A DNA stretch of 57,822 nt from Fibrobacter sp. (GTDB lineage Bacteria > Fibrobacterota > Fibrobacteria > Fibrobacterales > Fibrobacteraceae): positions 1 through 57,822 of the forward strand of contig JAFXLS010000039.1 in the NCBI GenBank assembly GCA_017530965.1, given 5' to 3'. Below, in pieces: positions 35,137-43,465 of the stretch (position 1 is its first letter; the number at the start of each line of letters is the position of its first letter). A model generated the notes under the pieces. The model searched no databases. It was given only the letters and a program-made list of their open reading frames with translations, and was not told where the DNA came from. The position numbers and the translations under genes are program-made.

Positions 35137-35144
35137 TATATTTG
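35137..35144 (+). promoter_or_regulatory. TAnnTTTG promoter element of the FISUMP lipoprotein
   Basis: TATATTTG with eight bases to ATG 35153, in the 32-base gap after the TonB operon. Confidence 0.45.
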
Positions 35145-35152
35145 CCAATTGT

Positions 35153-36871
35153 ATGAAATATTATAAGAGCGTTATTATCTTATTTGTATTTTGGGTATTT
35201 TCTGCATGTGGAGATACTTCTTCTTCTAGTGACGATGATGATTTGCTTCCGCCGACACAAGGCCTTGTATCATCTATTGAAGATGCCAGAGATAATCATG
35301 TTTATTCTACGACTCAAATCGGAACCCAGGTCTGGCTTGCCGAAAATTTGCAGTATAAAACAACACATAGTTGGTGCTATGACAATGTCGATTCAAATTG
35401 CGTGATTTACGGTCGGTTGTATGGTGAGGGTACAGACAACCTCTGTCCAGAAGAGTTTCACATTCCATCTCAAGAAGAATGGCAAGAACTGATAAACTAT
35501 GTCAAGATTGTTAAACCGGATTTTGAAGTTGCCCGAAGCTTGAAAAGCTTTACCTGGCATCCGGGCTCAGACATTTTCTCGTTCAATCTTCGTGGTGCAG
35601 GATACCGCACTGTAGAGGGAACTTATCAAGATCTTTATAAAGAAACCTATTTGGCTACATCGCAATCAGGCTGTTATTTACGGTTTTTACCGGGTACAGA
35701 TTATGACTTCGTTTGCGATGATTCTATTGCGGGTTTCTCGGTGCGTTGCCTAATGGATTCTACCAATGCCAAAAATCTGTTGCCCTCTTGCGGATCATCG
35801 AATAAAAATGAAATTGTTCATGAAGCAAATGGTTTTTATACGTGCGATGGAAAGGAATGGCGTCCGTCCAATAAGGCCGAATACAATGCTTTCGGCAATG
35901 AGTGCGTCAATGGTGTTGTCGTTGAAGGTATTTTCTATCAGGATCGTTATTATGACCGGTATATTTGTGATGGGGGCTTATGGAGAGAAGCTACCGAAGC
36001 GGAACGTAATACGTACGGAAATGAGTGCGTTGCGGGGAATTCTCAAATCGTTAAAGGGGTGGTTGAAGACTATAAGTATTTCGTTTGCACGGATTCTGGA
36101 TTCCGCAGGACAACTTTGTGGGATTTTCAAAAATCAGATTACCTGAACCCTTCTATTGAGTATGGGACCCTCGTTGATGCTCGCGATCAAAAAAGCTACA
36201 AGACAGTTTCTTTGGGTTCGCAGGTGTGGATGGCCGAAAACTTGAATTACGCGGATAGCGTAAGTACTCCCAATTTGAAGGGAAATAGCTGGTGCTATGA
36301 GGAAAATCCGTCGAACTGTGAAAAGGTGGGGCGTTACTACAGTTTTCTCGCGGCAATGAATTTGGATGAATCCTATGCGCCTGATACGATTAAATACCCG
36401 ATTGCGGACGTCAATCAGGGAATTTGCCCTAATGGGTGGCGAATCCCTTCTGAAGAGGACTGGACAACGCTTGTAAATTATGTCGTGCAAGCCTATGGAG
36501 CGCAGGCTAGTGCGGGAAGAGGCAACGTTCCGAATGATTATGAAACGTTCCCCTATGCGATGAAGTCGGTTACAGGATGGAATTTTGATTCATGGATGGA
36601 ACCTGGTAATGCGTCGGGCTTTTCGTCTGTTCCTGTGGGATATAGAAGCGAAGAAGGTTCCTTTATCAGTGTCGGAGAAAGTGATGGTTTTTGGTTGGCT
36701 TCGATACATAGATTGTGGGGCGGCATAGTTGGGGATGCTGATGGAGAGCTTTTTCCTGGTTCGATTTATGTTCCTTATGTTTCTGACATGAAAGTTTGGC
36801 AAATAGATGGATGGGGCTATCACGTAAGAGAACGAAAGATGGGATATCCAGTCCGTTGCATAAAGAATTAG
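35153..36871 (+). CDS. Lipoprotein with two FISUMP (Fibrobacter major paralogous) domains
   Basis: A 572-aa lipoprotein; signal MKYYKSVIILFVFWVFSA is followed by Cys19 and GDTSSSSDDDD. The first FISUMP domain (about 40-205) starts with EDARDNHVYSTTQIGTQVWL and ends FSVRCLMD. The second (about 340-572) starts with VDARDQKSYKTVSLGSQVWM, followed by AENLNY, and ends YPVRCIKN. Between them are two or three short Cys-bearing repeats (FYTCDGKEWRP, YICDGGLWREAT, YFVCTDSGFRR). The function of FISUMP domains is unknown; they are greatly expanded in Fibrobacter. The gene looks more AT-rich than its neighbours. The MFS gene starts one base after its stop. Confidence 0.92.
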   Translation: MKYYKSVIILFVFWVFSACGDTSSSSDDDDLLPPTQGLVSSIEDARDNHVYSTTQIGTQVWLAENLQYKTTHSWCYDNVDSNCVIYGRLYGEGTDNLCPEEFHIPSQEEWQELINYVKIVKPDFEVARSLKSFTWHPGSDIFSFNLRGAGYRTVEGTYQDLYKETYLATSQSGCYLRFLPGTDYDFVCDDSIAGFSVRCLMDSTNAKNLLPSCGSSNKNEIVHEANGFYTCDGKEWRPSNKAEYNAFGNECVNGVVVEGIFYQDRYYDRYICDGGLWREATEAERNTYGNECVAGNSQIVKGVVEDYKYFVCTDSGFRRTTLWDFQKSDYLNPSIEYGTLVDARDQKSYKTVSLGSQVWMAENLNYADSVSTPNLKGNSWCYEENPSNCEKVGRYYSFLAAMNLDESYAPDTIKYPIADVNQGICPNGWRIPSEEDWTTLVNYVVQAYGAQASAGRGNVPNDYETFPYAMKSVTGWNFDSWMEPGNASGFSSVPVGYRSEEGSFISVGESDGFWLASIHRLWGGIVGDADGELFPGSIYVPYVSDMKVWQIDGWGYHVRERKMGYPVRCIKN

Positions 36872-36872
36872 C

Positions 36873-38186
36873 TTGCTTTTACTCGTTGTTATATACGCAG
36901 CTTTTATTGGCTTAGGTCTCCCTGATACGGTGCTTGGGGCGGCGTGGCCCTTGATGCAGCGTGACCTGATGGCGCCTCTTTCGGCAGCGGGGCTTTTGTC
37001 GATTATCGTAAGTGTGGGAACGATTGTTTCTAGCTTGTGGACTCCGGCACTTTTGCGTTTGATGGGGACTGGCAAGCTTGTCTTTATAAGCATTGCGCTT
37101 ACGGCGGTGGCTTCGTTCGGTTACGGATTTTCGACGACATTTTGGATGATGTGTTTGTTTGCGGTTCCCATGGGAATCGGGGCGGGTGCAATTGATGTCG
37201 CGATGAACAACTTTGCGGCCATTTACTTGGAATCGAAACACACGAGTTGGCTGCATGCCAGTTGGGGCGTGGGCGCATGCCTTGGTCCAGCTCTGTTTTC
37301 TATCTCGGTGGTGACGGGTGTCGGTTGGCGCGGTGCCTACGATATGGTCGCCTTGCTGCTTGCGGTGATTGCCGCGATGATGCTTATAACGCTCCCGATT
37401 TGGAAAAAGACGGAAAAACGCGGTGAATCGCAACAGGTGCCTGCGGTAAAGGATATCTCGTTGCGGGCGGCGCTCAAGGTGCCCGGCATGAAGCTTTCTT
37501 TTTGGGTGTTCTTCTTTTATTCGTCGCTTGAAATTTCCACAAGCCTTTGGTGCGGTACTTACTTGGTGGCCCGTGGCTTTGAACCTGAAATCGGGGCAAT
37601 CGCGGTTTCGCTCATGTTTGCATCTGTCATGATAGGGCGCATTCTGAGTGGCTTTTTCGCTATCAAGTTTACGGATATGCGCTTGGTGCATGCGGGTATT
37701 GCCATCGTGGTACTCGGCTGTCTTGTTCTAGTGTTGCCTTTGCCGCTCTGGTTTACGCCAGTGTGTATTTGCCTGCTTGGGCTCGGTTGCGCTCCGGTGT
37801 ATCCCTCACTCATTCATGCGACCCCAGCGCGATTTGGCGAAGAACTTTCGGGCCGTGCGATTAGTATTCAAATGGCTGGCTCTTATGTGGGCTCTATTCT
37901 GATGCCGCCAGCGTTTGGACTTGTAGCCATCAAAACATCCGTGATTGTGTGGCCGGTGGCGCTAGCGTTATTTGTGGGCTGCCTTTTGCTGTGTGTATGC
38001 TTGCTCGATTATGTGACCCGTAAAAAGTTGCATAATGCCTTTGCGACCGAGCGAATAAAGGACATTTTGCACCAGGTCGAGAAAATGGCGGAACTCCGCC
38101 GAAGGCTCCGTAAGGAACGCCGCCGTGAACGCCGTAAAAACAAGCTGAAACAAGCGCGAATCAAACGAAAGCTGGATCGCCATTAA
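36873..38186 (+). CDS. Major facilitator superfamily transporter
   Basis: A 437-aa permease with about twelve hydrophobic helices. The start is a TTG at 36873; the first helix (LLVVIYAAFIGLGLPDTVLG) would be lost with a later start. Conserved-looking parts are AVPMGIGAGAIDVAMNNF in helix 4-5 and HASWGVGACLGPALF, similar to the FucP/YbjJ-like group. The C-terminal 55 residues are a very basic, Arg/Lys-rich cytoplasmic tail (RRLRKERRRERRKNKLKQ). The substrate is unknown. Confidence 0.85.
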   Translation: MLLLVVIYAAFIGLGLPDTVLGAAWPLMQRDLMAPLSAAGLLSIIVSVGTIVSSLWTPALLRLMGTGKLVFISIALTAVASFGYGFSTTFWMMCLFAVPMGIGAGAIDVAMNNFAAIYLESKHTSWLHASWGVGACLGPALFSISVVTGVGWRGAYDMVALLLAVIAAMMLITLPIWKKTEKRGESQQVPAVKDISLRAALKVPGMKLSFWVFFFYSSLEISTSLWCGTYLVARGFEPEIGAIAVSLMFASVMIGRILSGFFAIKFTDMRLVHAGIAIVVLGCLVLVLPLPLWFTPVCICLLGLGCAPVYPSLIHATPARFGEELSGRAISIQMAGSYVGSILMPPAFGLVAIKTSVIVWPVALALFVGCLLLCVCLLDYVTRKKLHNAFATERIKDILHQVEKMAELRRRLRKERRRERRKNKLKQARIKRKLDRH

Positions 38187-38207
38187 ATAGAGACGGTTGT
38201 CTTTTTC

Positions 38208-38215
38208 TACATTTG
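38208..38215 (+). promoter_or_regulatory. TAnnTTTG promoter element of the 372-aa gene
   Basis: TACATTTG with five bases (GTTTC) to ATG 38221, in a 34-base gap. Confidence 0.5.
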
Positions 38216-38220
38216 GTTTC

Positions 38221-39339
38221 ATGGCAAAGAAGAAAAAGGTATGGAAATCTCCTGCCATGGCACAGGCCATGCGCAGCAAAGAAGACAAACTCCGTGAAAC
38301 GCTGACGCAGATTGTGAGCGGGCAGAGCAGACTTTTACATCGCCCCGAAGATTTGTACGAGGCGATTGCAAACGGCATTGACGATATCGAAAACTTCAAG
38401 AATCCGAAAGACCAGTTGGAACTTTTGGCTTGGACGTTGCGTGCCGACTTTATTTCGTTCAAGGCCGATACCGACGAAGAAAAGGAATACTGGGACAACC
38501 TCTTTTACGATGCGGGAACGTTCTTTGTGGAACTGGCATCGCAGTATACCGACAAGGATTATGTTGCGGACTTGATTCATGACCTTGCCATGCGCCATGT
38601 GGGTGGTGAAGGTCGCTCGGTGGTGTTCCTGAGTGTCGAAGAAATTTTGCCCAAGGAACGCGCGCAGGCCTTGCTCGAAGAATTGATTAACAGGGTTACC
38701 GAAGTCGACCAGGGCAACCGCGAAGATATTCTGGATGCCATTTGCGATATGGCAGACTCTATCAAGGATGCCGCGAACTTTGCGAAGGCCGCCCTCCTTA
38801 AGGACCCGGACAAGAGCAACGCCACGCTTATTGATATTGCTAATGCCCAGTTTATGGCGGGGAATATTGAACTTGCCAAACAGTGGCTCGGCGATGTCCG
38901 TAACCCCGGCTCCGAAGACGAAGAAGCGTACCTGGATTTGCAGGCTGCCATTGCCGACAAGGAAGGTCGCAAGTCTGACTGCATCAAGATTGCTCGTACC
39001 TTGTACGAAACCTTCCCGAAGGTGATGAACCTCGGGCGTTTGGCCGCCTTCTTGCCCGATGCCGAAGCCGATCGCGTGCTCAAGGAACATGAACAGTTCC
39101 GTAACGGCAATACGGCGAATCTCGAATTTATGCAGTTGCTCGCAGGCATGAAGCGTTACGAGCAGCTTTCGGGCTACGTGGACCGCTACGAAAAGGATTT
39201 GACGACGCTCGATGCCGAAGAACTGACTGACCTTGCCGATGCAATTGAAAAGGACGGCCAGAAGGCTCTTGCCGACCACATTCGCGACTGGATTGTGGAA
39301 GAACCCGAAGATGCCCAAGCCTTTGATGACAAGGATTAA
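38221..39339 (+). CDS. Uncharacterised acidic helical protein, 372 aa
   Basis: No family recognised. ATG 38221 gives a basic start (MAKKKKVWKSPAMAQAM), then an acidic all-helical protein whose repeated helix pairs (DLIHDLAMRHVGGEGRSVVF, ATLIDIANAQFMAGNIELAK, KVMNLGRLAAFLPDAEADRV) look TPR/HEAT-like. No signal or membrane helix, so cytoplasmic. It ends six bases before the SumT-HemD gene and may be co-transcribed with the tetrapyrrole genes, but nothing in it suggests a tetrapyrrole role. Confidence 0.7.
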   Translation: MAKKKKVWKSPAMAQAMRSKEDKLRETLTQIVSGQSRLLHRPEDLYEAIANGIDDIENFKNPKDQLELLAWTLRADFISFKADTDEEKEYWDNLFYDAGTFFVELASQYTDKDYVADLIHDLAMRHVGGEGRSVVFLSVEEILPKERAQALLEELINRVTEVDQGNREDILDAICDMADSIKDAANFAKAALLKDPDKSNATLIDIANAQFMAGNIELAKQWLGDVRNPGSEDEEAYLDLQAAIADKEGRKSDCIKIARTLYETFPKVMNLGRLAAFLPDAEADRVLKEHEQFRNGNTANLEFMQLLAGMKRYEQLSGYVDRYEKDLTTLDAEELTDLADAIEKDGQKALADHIRDWIVEEPEDAQAFDDKD

Positions 39340-39345
39340 TTTTTG

Positions 39346-40986
39346 ATGGCGAATTTTGGTCATGTTTACTTGATTGGTGCAGGCCCCGGCGATCCGGGTC
39401 TTTTGACCCTTCGTGGAAAAGATATCCTTGAAAAAGCCGATGTGGTGGTGTACGACCGCCTGGTTTCTCCGGCGATTCTTGGAATGTGCAATTCAAAGGC
39501 GAAGATGGTTGACGTAGGCAAAATGCCGACGCACCATAAAGTCAAACAGTCCGAAATCAATAAACTCTTGGTACAGTATGCGCAGGAATACCCGCAGGGC
39601 ATTATTGCTCGCTTGAAGGGCGGAGACCCGTTCGTGTTCGGGCGTGGCGGCGAAGAAGCTTTGGAACTGGTTGCGGCCGGTGTTGAATTCGATGTGGTAC
39701 CGGGCATTACCTCGGCTATTTCGGTGCCGGCTTATGCGGGCATTCCCGTAAGCCATCGCGGCATTGCGACAAGTTTCCACATTATCACGGGCCACGAAAA
39801 GGCTGAATCGAACGGCGAGCTTTCGCTGGACTTTGAAAATCTCGCGAACTGCCAGGGCACCCTCATTTTCTTGATGGGCATTGCCAACATGGATTTTATC
39901 GCCAAGCGCCTTATGGAATGTGGCAAGGCCCCGAAAACTCCGCTTGCCTTTATCGAAAAGGGAACCACGCCGTACCAGCGCACAGTCATGGCAACGCTTG
40001 AAACGGCGGGGGAGACGATTGTTCGTGAAAATGTGACAGCCCCTGCGATCACGATTATGGGCGGTGTCGTTGAACTGGGTAAGACTCTCGCCTGGAAAAA
40101 GAATTTGCCGCTTTCGGGCAAGCGCTTGGTGGTGACTCGCGCCGCGAAGCAGGCTAGTGGGATTATCGCCCGCCTTACGGCTCTCGGAGCCGAAGTCATC
40201 GAAACTCCGATGATCGAAACGCGAGCGGTTGAGGGCTCGTTCAATTGGGCGGATCTTGCGAACTTTGACGTACTCGCCTTCACAAGTACGAACGGCGTTG
40301 AATCTTTCTTTACGCAGTTGCTCACTTCGGGCAATGACATTCGCGTTCTTGCCGGCAAGAAGATTGCAAGCGTGGGAAAGATTACCGAAAAGAAATTGCT
40401 TGAATATGGCATCCGCTGCGATTACGTGCCCGAAGACCATACCGGCGAAGGCCTCGGAAAACTGCTGCGAGATGTGGTTGATAAAGGCGAAGGTGTCATC
40501 CTAGGTCCCGGAGCGGAGTCCGGGATAAATTCCGAGCGTAGCTCGGAGTCGAAGGATCTGATAGAATCCCGCATCTTGTTGCTTCAAGGCAATCTCGCTG
40601 ATGACACCATGCTGAAACTTTTACCGCAGGCAACGCGCTGGGTGGTTTACGAAACGCTCCCCGTGGCGGAACTTCCCGAATGGAAGCGTGAAGCCGTTGA
40701 ATCTGCCGATGCTATCGTTTTCGCTAGCACCAGCGCCGTCGAGAATTTCTGCAGTGTCATCCTGAGTGGAGTGCGAAGCACGGAATCGAAGGATCTAAAT
40801 AGAGATTCTTCGACTACGCCTAACGGCTTCGCTCAGAATGACAATAATGCTTGTTATCCTCGAAAATCCTTCTGCATCGGCCGCATGACAGAATCAGCAG
40901 CCCAGAAGCATGGCTTTGAAACGGTTACTTCCGACGAAACCACCATGGATTCCCTCGTCAAGAAAATTGTCGAATTCTACACTTAA
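39346..40986 (+). CDS. cobA-hemD: Uroporphyrinogen-III C-methyltransferase / uroporphyrinogen-III synthase fusion, with in-frame repeat insertions
   Basis: A 546-aa fusion acting at the branch to sirohaem: the HemD part closes hydroxymethylbilane to uroporphyrinogen III and the SumT part methylates it twice to precorrin-2. SumT (about 1-240) shows VYLIGAGPGDPGLLTLRGKD, VVVYDRLVSP, GDPFVFGRGGEE and GITSAISVPAYAGIP. HemD (about 255-546) shows LVVTRAAKQASGIIARL, LAFTSTNGVESFF and VFASTSAVENF. Two stretches of HemD, about residues 387-405 and 471-499, are encoded by palindromic repeat units and have no counterpart in normal HemD. They sit in loops, so activity may survive. Confidence 0.88.
   Translation: MANFGHVYLIGAGPGDPGLLTLRGKDILEKADVVVYDRLVSPAILGMCNSKAKMVDVGKMPTHHKVKQSEINKLLVQYAQEYPQGIIARLKGGDPFVFGRGGEEALELVAAGVEFDVVPGITSAISVPAYAGIPVSHRGIATSFHIITGHEKAESNGELSLDFENLANCQGTLIFLMGIANMDFIAKRLMECGKAPKTPLAFIEKGTTPYQRTVMATLETAGETIVRENVTAPAITIMGGVVELGKTLAWKKNLPLSGKRLVVTRAAKQASGIIARLTALGAEVIETPMIETRAVEGSFNWADLANFDVLAFTSTNGVESFFTQLLTSGNDIRVLAGKKIASVGKITEKKLLEYGIRCDYVPEDHTGEGLGKLLRDVVDKGEGVILGPGAESGINSERSSESKDLIESRILLLQGNLADDTMLKLLPQATRWVVYETLPVAELPEWKREAVESADAIVFASTSAVENFCSVILSGVRSTESKDLNRDSSTTPNGFAQNDNNACYPRKSFCIGRMTESAAQKHGFETVTSDETTMDSLVKKIVEFYT
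40505..40559. repeat. Palindromic repeat pair inside hemD (family B)
   Basis: Two adjacent hairpins, CCCGGA-N6-TCCGGG and TCCGAG-CGTA-GCTCGGA, followed by GTCGAAGGATCT, the same end as the units at 40756 and 51921. Read in frame as part of HemD. Confidence 0.7.
40756..40842. repeat. Inverted pair of GTCATYCTGAG...AAGRATCT units inside hemD (family A)
   Basis: Unit 40756-40796 runs GTCATCCTGAG to GAAGGATCT; unit 40803-40842 is its counterpart in reverse orientation, from AGATTCTTCGAC to CAGAATGAC. Together they form an 87-base imperfect palindrome in the coding sequence without breaking the frame. Confidence 0.8.
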
Positions 40987-41013
40987 GAAAACTTCCTACA
41001 TCCTACTACTCTT

Positions 41014-41946
41014 ATGAAAGCTATCCTGATTATCGCGCATCACTGCATTTTGCCGGGGGCCTACAAGGGCTTCGAAGAAATCATGGATAAACTGCACCAT
41101 GATTTGCCCGGTACGCGCGTGGCAAGCACGAGCCTGTTGGATTTGGAAAATGACTTGCGCACGCTCTTGCGCGAAGATGTGGAATCGGTGACGCTTTTGC
41201 CGTATTTGCTACTGAACGGTCAGCATACCAAGAACGATGTGCCCAAGGTAGTGGCGCATTTGCAAGCTGAATTCCCGCAGATCCCGATTACGCTTTTGCC
41301 TTGCCTCGGCGACTGGAAAGAATTTGCCGACATGGTGGTCAATGGCGTCCGCAATGCCCAGAATGAAGCAGTACGTCCGTCGTCAAATTCTACATTTCAC
41401 ACTACACATTCCACATCTCACACTTCAAACCTCTTCTCCATCGAGCTCAATCTCGAAGGCAGAAACGTTCTCGTTGTGGGCGGTGGCCGTATTGCCCTCC
41501 GCAAGGTCAAAACGCTTTTGCCCACGGGAGCCCGCATTACCGTAGTCGCCCCGCAGTTCGATCCGGAATTTAAGTCTTTAGATTCTTCGACTACGCCTAA
41601 CGGCTCCGCTCAGAATGACACTTTGACATCTGTGACTTTGATCAATCGTCCCTACGAGCCGCTCGATCTTCGCGGGATTTTCATGGTCTTCATCTGCACC
41701 GACCAGCCTGCGGTCAATGCCCAGGTATCAAACGATGCCCGAGCCCGCCGCATTCTGGTGAACAATGCCTGCGATTACTTGGATGGCGATTTCATTGTGC
41801 CCGCTCGCATGGATTTTGGCGAAAATATCGCCGTAACGGTCTCCACACAGGGCCGCGCCCCCTCGCTCGCCAAAAAACTCAAGCAGAAAATCCAGACCGA
41901 ATGGGCAGATGGGCTTGAACAGATTGAGCGGGATTTTTTGTTATAA
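41014..41946 (+). CDS. Sirohydrochlorin chelatase-like / precorrin-2 dehydrogenase (CysG N-domain) fusion
   Basis: A 310-aa two-domain protein expected to oxidise precorrin-2 to sirohydrochlorin and insert iron, giving sirohaem. Residues 1-120 resemble CbiX-type chelatases ([40 protein letters not shown]). Residues about 145-310 are the CysG/Met8 NAD domain with [47 protein letters not shown] and [15 protein letters not shown]. The linker (about 126-139, [11 protein letters not shown]) comes from family D repeats, and residues about 189-202 ([13 protein letters not shown]) from a family A unit. It follows the SumT-HemD gene, which makes its substrate. Confidence 0.85.
   Translation: MKAILIIAHHCILPGAYKGFEEIMDKLHHDLPGTRVASTSLLDLENDLRTLLREDVESVTLLPYLLLNGQHTKNDVPKVVAHLQAEFPQIPITLLPCLGDWKEFADMVVNGVRNAQNEAVRPSSNSTFHTTHSTSHTSNLFSIELNLEGRNVLVVGGGRIALRKVKTLLPTGARITVVAPQFDPEFKSLDSSTTPNGSAQNDTLTSVTLINRPYEPLDLRGIFMVFICTDQPAVNAQVSNDARARRILVNNACDYLDGDFIVPARMDFGENIAVTVSTQGRAPSLAKKLKQKIQTEWADGLEQIERDFLL
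41391..41430. repeat. TTTCACACTACACATT-type repeat (family D, copy 3) coding a domain linker
   Basis: Runs of TTTCACAC, CACATT and CACACTTC words like those at 2054-2119 and 45809-45871. Here it lies inside the gene and encodes the His/Thr/Ser-rich linker between the chelatase and NAD domains. Confidence 0.65.
41580..41619. repeat. Family A palindromic unit inside the CysG-like domain
   Basis: A 40-base unit differing from 40803-40842 by one base (GGCTCCGC against GGCTTCGC). Same orientation and same reading frame, so both genes encode DSSTTPNG followed by F or S and AQND. Confidence 0.85.
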
Positions 41947-41966
41947 TTATGAATGGAGGTGAAAAT

Positions 41967-42938
41967 ATGATTATCCGTCCGCGTCGTTTACGCAAGAATG
42001 AAACCATTCGCAGTATGGTGGCAGAAACAGCCGTCAATCCCGATTCCCTGGTGTACCCCATGTTCGTGGTAGAAGGGGAGAAGGTTAAAGAACCGATTCC
42101 CTCGATGCCGGGACAGTTTCGCTTTTCGATTGATGAAATCTTGAAGGAACTGGAAAGCTGCGTCGCTTTGGGATTGAAGTCCATTTTGCTTTTCGGCATT
42201 CCCAGTTACAAAGATGAAATGGCGTCGTCTGCTTATGACGATGACGGAATCGTGCAGCGTGCGGTTCGCTCCATCAAGACTAAATTCCCGGATTTATATG
42301 TGATTACCGATGTGTGCCTTTGCGAATACATGAGTCATGGCCACTGCGGTATTGTCAAAGAAGACGGCGATGTGGATAACGATCCGACTCTGGAACTTTT
42401 GGCAAAGACGGCGCTTTCGCATGCAGAAGCTGGTGCCGATATGGTTGCTCCGAGCGACATGATGGATGGCCGTGTGGCCGCCATTCGCGGAAAATTGGAT
42501 GAAGGCGGATACCAGAATTTGCCGATTATGGCCTACAGTGCCAAGTTTGCAAGTGCCTATTATGGTCCCTTCCGCGATGCCGCTGATTCCGCACCGCATT
42601 TTGGCAATCGCAAAAGCTACCAGATGGATGTGCGCAACGGTCGCGAGGCATTGCGTGAAGTTGAACTGGACATTGAAGAAGGGGCTGATATTGTAATGGT
42701 GAAGCCTGGACTGGCCTTCCTGGATGTACTGCGTCAGACAGCCGAAATGAGCTGCGTGCCGGTGGCGGTCTACAATGTCAGTGGCGAATATTCCATGGTA
42801 AAGGCGGCTGCACAGGCTGGCTGGATTGATGAAAATTCCATTATTCGCGAAAATTTGTTGGCTTTCAAGCGGGCTGGGGCTGACATCATTATTACTTACC
42901 ACGCTAAGGAAGCTTTAGAAAAGGGACTTATTTCTTAA
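41967..42938 (+). CDS. hemB: Delta-aminolevulinic acid dehydratase (porphobilinogen synthase)
   Basis: Joins two 5-aminolevulinate molecules to porphobilinogen. Start chosen at ATG 41967, which has GGAGGTG 7 bases upstream; an in-frame ATG at 41949 is less likely. The 323-aa protein starts [18 protein letters not shown] and shows [18 protein letters not shown], whose three Cys form the zinc site, the Schiff-base lysines in [18 protein letters not shown] and [16 protein letters not shown], and [16 protein letters not shown]. Normal length. Follows the sirohaem fusion gene. Confidence 0.97.
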   Translation: MIIRPRRLRKNETIRSMVAETAVNPDSLVYPMFVVEGEKVKEPIPSMPGQFRFSIDEILKELESCVALGLKSILLFGIPSYKDEMASSAYDDDGIVQRAVRSIKTKFPDLYVITDVCLCEYMSHGHCGIVKEDGDVDNDPTLELLAKTALSHAEAGADMVAPSDMMDGRVAAIRGKLDEGGYQNLPIMAYSAKFASAYYGPFRDAADSAPHFGNRKSYQMDVRNGREALREVELDIEEGADIVMVKPGLAFLDVLRQTAEMSCVPVAVYNVSGEYSMVKAAAQAGWIDENSIIRENLLAFKRAGADIIITYHAKEALEKGLIS

Positions 42939-43019
42939 TTTGCTTGTTTTGTAAATCCATTTTTACATCTTTTTGTGATAATAAATTAACTTTTTTGTGC
43001 TTTTTGCGTAAAAAAGAGT

Positions 43020-43027
43020 TATATTTC
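43020..43027 (+). promoter_or_regulatory. TAnnTTTC promoter element of the 107-aa lipoprotein
   Basis: TATATTTC about 48 bases before ATG 43076, in an AT-rich 137-base gap after hemB. The leader carries GGAGAATG in front of the start. Confidence 0.4.
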
Positions 43028-43075
43028 GAAGTGTCAATTATGACGCAAAATTAACCATTTAATGGAGAATGAAAA

Positions 43076-43399
43076 ATGAAAAAGCTTATGATTCTCGCCG
43101 CTCTCGGTACTGCTGCTCTCTTCACTGCTTGCGGTGACGACTCTTCCTCTTCCCCGTCCGAAGGTTGCGACGTTACCGTGAATGACAACTCTGTTGTTGT
43201 TACGACTTCTCTCGGTGGCTATTCCTCTACCACGACCTATACCATCACTGAAGAAGGTTACACCATGAAGAGCGAAGGTGACGGTTATGAACCTGTTGAA
43301 ACTCCGGTTCCGACTAAGGTTACCATCGACGATTTGAAGGCCATGGGCGATGCAACTTGCAAGGCTTTCGAAGAAGCTGAAACCGTTCCGGCTGAATAA
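43076..43399 (+). CDS. Small uncharacterised lipoprotein, 107 aa
   Basis: Signal MKKLMILAALGTAALFTA is followed by Cys19 and GDDSSSSPSEG, then a short domain of alternating polar and hydrophobic strands (DNSVVVTTSLGGYSSTTTYT) and an acidic C-terminal helix with one Cys. Two further cysteines (EGC and ATC) could form a disulfide. It has its own promoter, ribosome site and terminator, and strongly biased codons (gaa, gtt, gct), suggesting high expression. No family recognised. Confidence 0.75.
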   Translation: MKKLMILAALGTAALFTACGDDSSSSPSEGCDVTVNDNSVVVTTSLGGYSSTTTYTITEEGYTMKSEGDGYEPVETPVPTKVTIDDLKAMGDATCKAFEEAETVPAE

Positions 43400-43425
43400 T
43401 CGTTTCTTAAACGAATTCGATTTTA

Positions 43426-43453
43426 GAGAATCCGACCTTCGGGCCGGATTTTC
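43426..43453 (+). terminator. Rho-independent terminator after the 107-aa lipoprotein
   Basis: GAATCCG pairs with CGGATTTT around ACC-TTC-GGG, a tight stable loop, then a T-rich tail that also supplies a TAnnTTT element for hemL. Confidence 0.75.
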
Positions 43454-43461
43454 TATTTTTA
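43454..43461 (+). promoter_or_regulatory. TAnnTTTA element of hemL
   Basis: TATTTTTA, with TGGC between it and ATG 43466. Overlaps the T-tract of the upstream terminator. Confidence 0.4.
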
Positions 43462-43465
43462 TGGC

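Noticed and set aside
40505..40842. HemD part as a pseudogene because of inserted repeats
   Set aside because: The reading frame is intact through all inserts and conserved HemD segments continue on both sides, so a functional gene is more likely.
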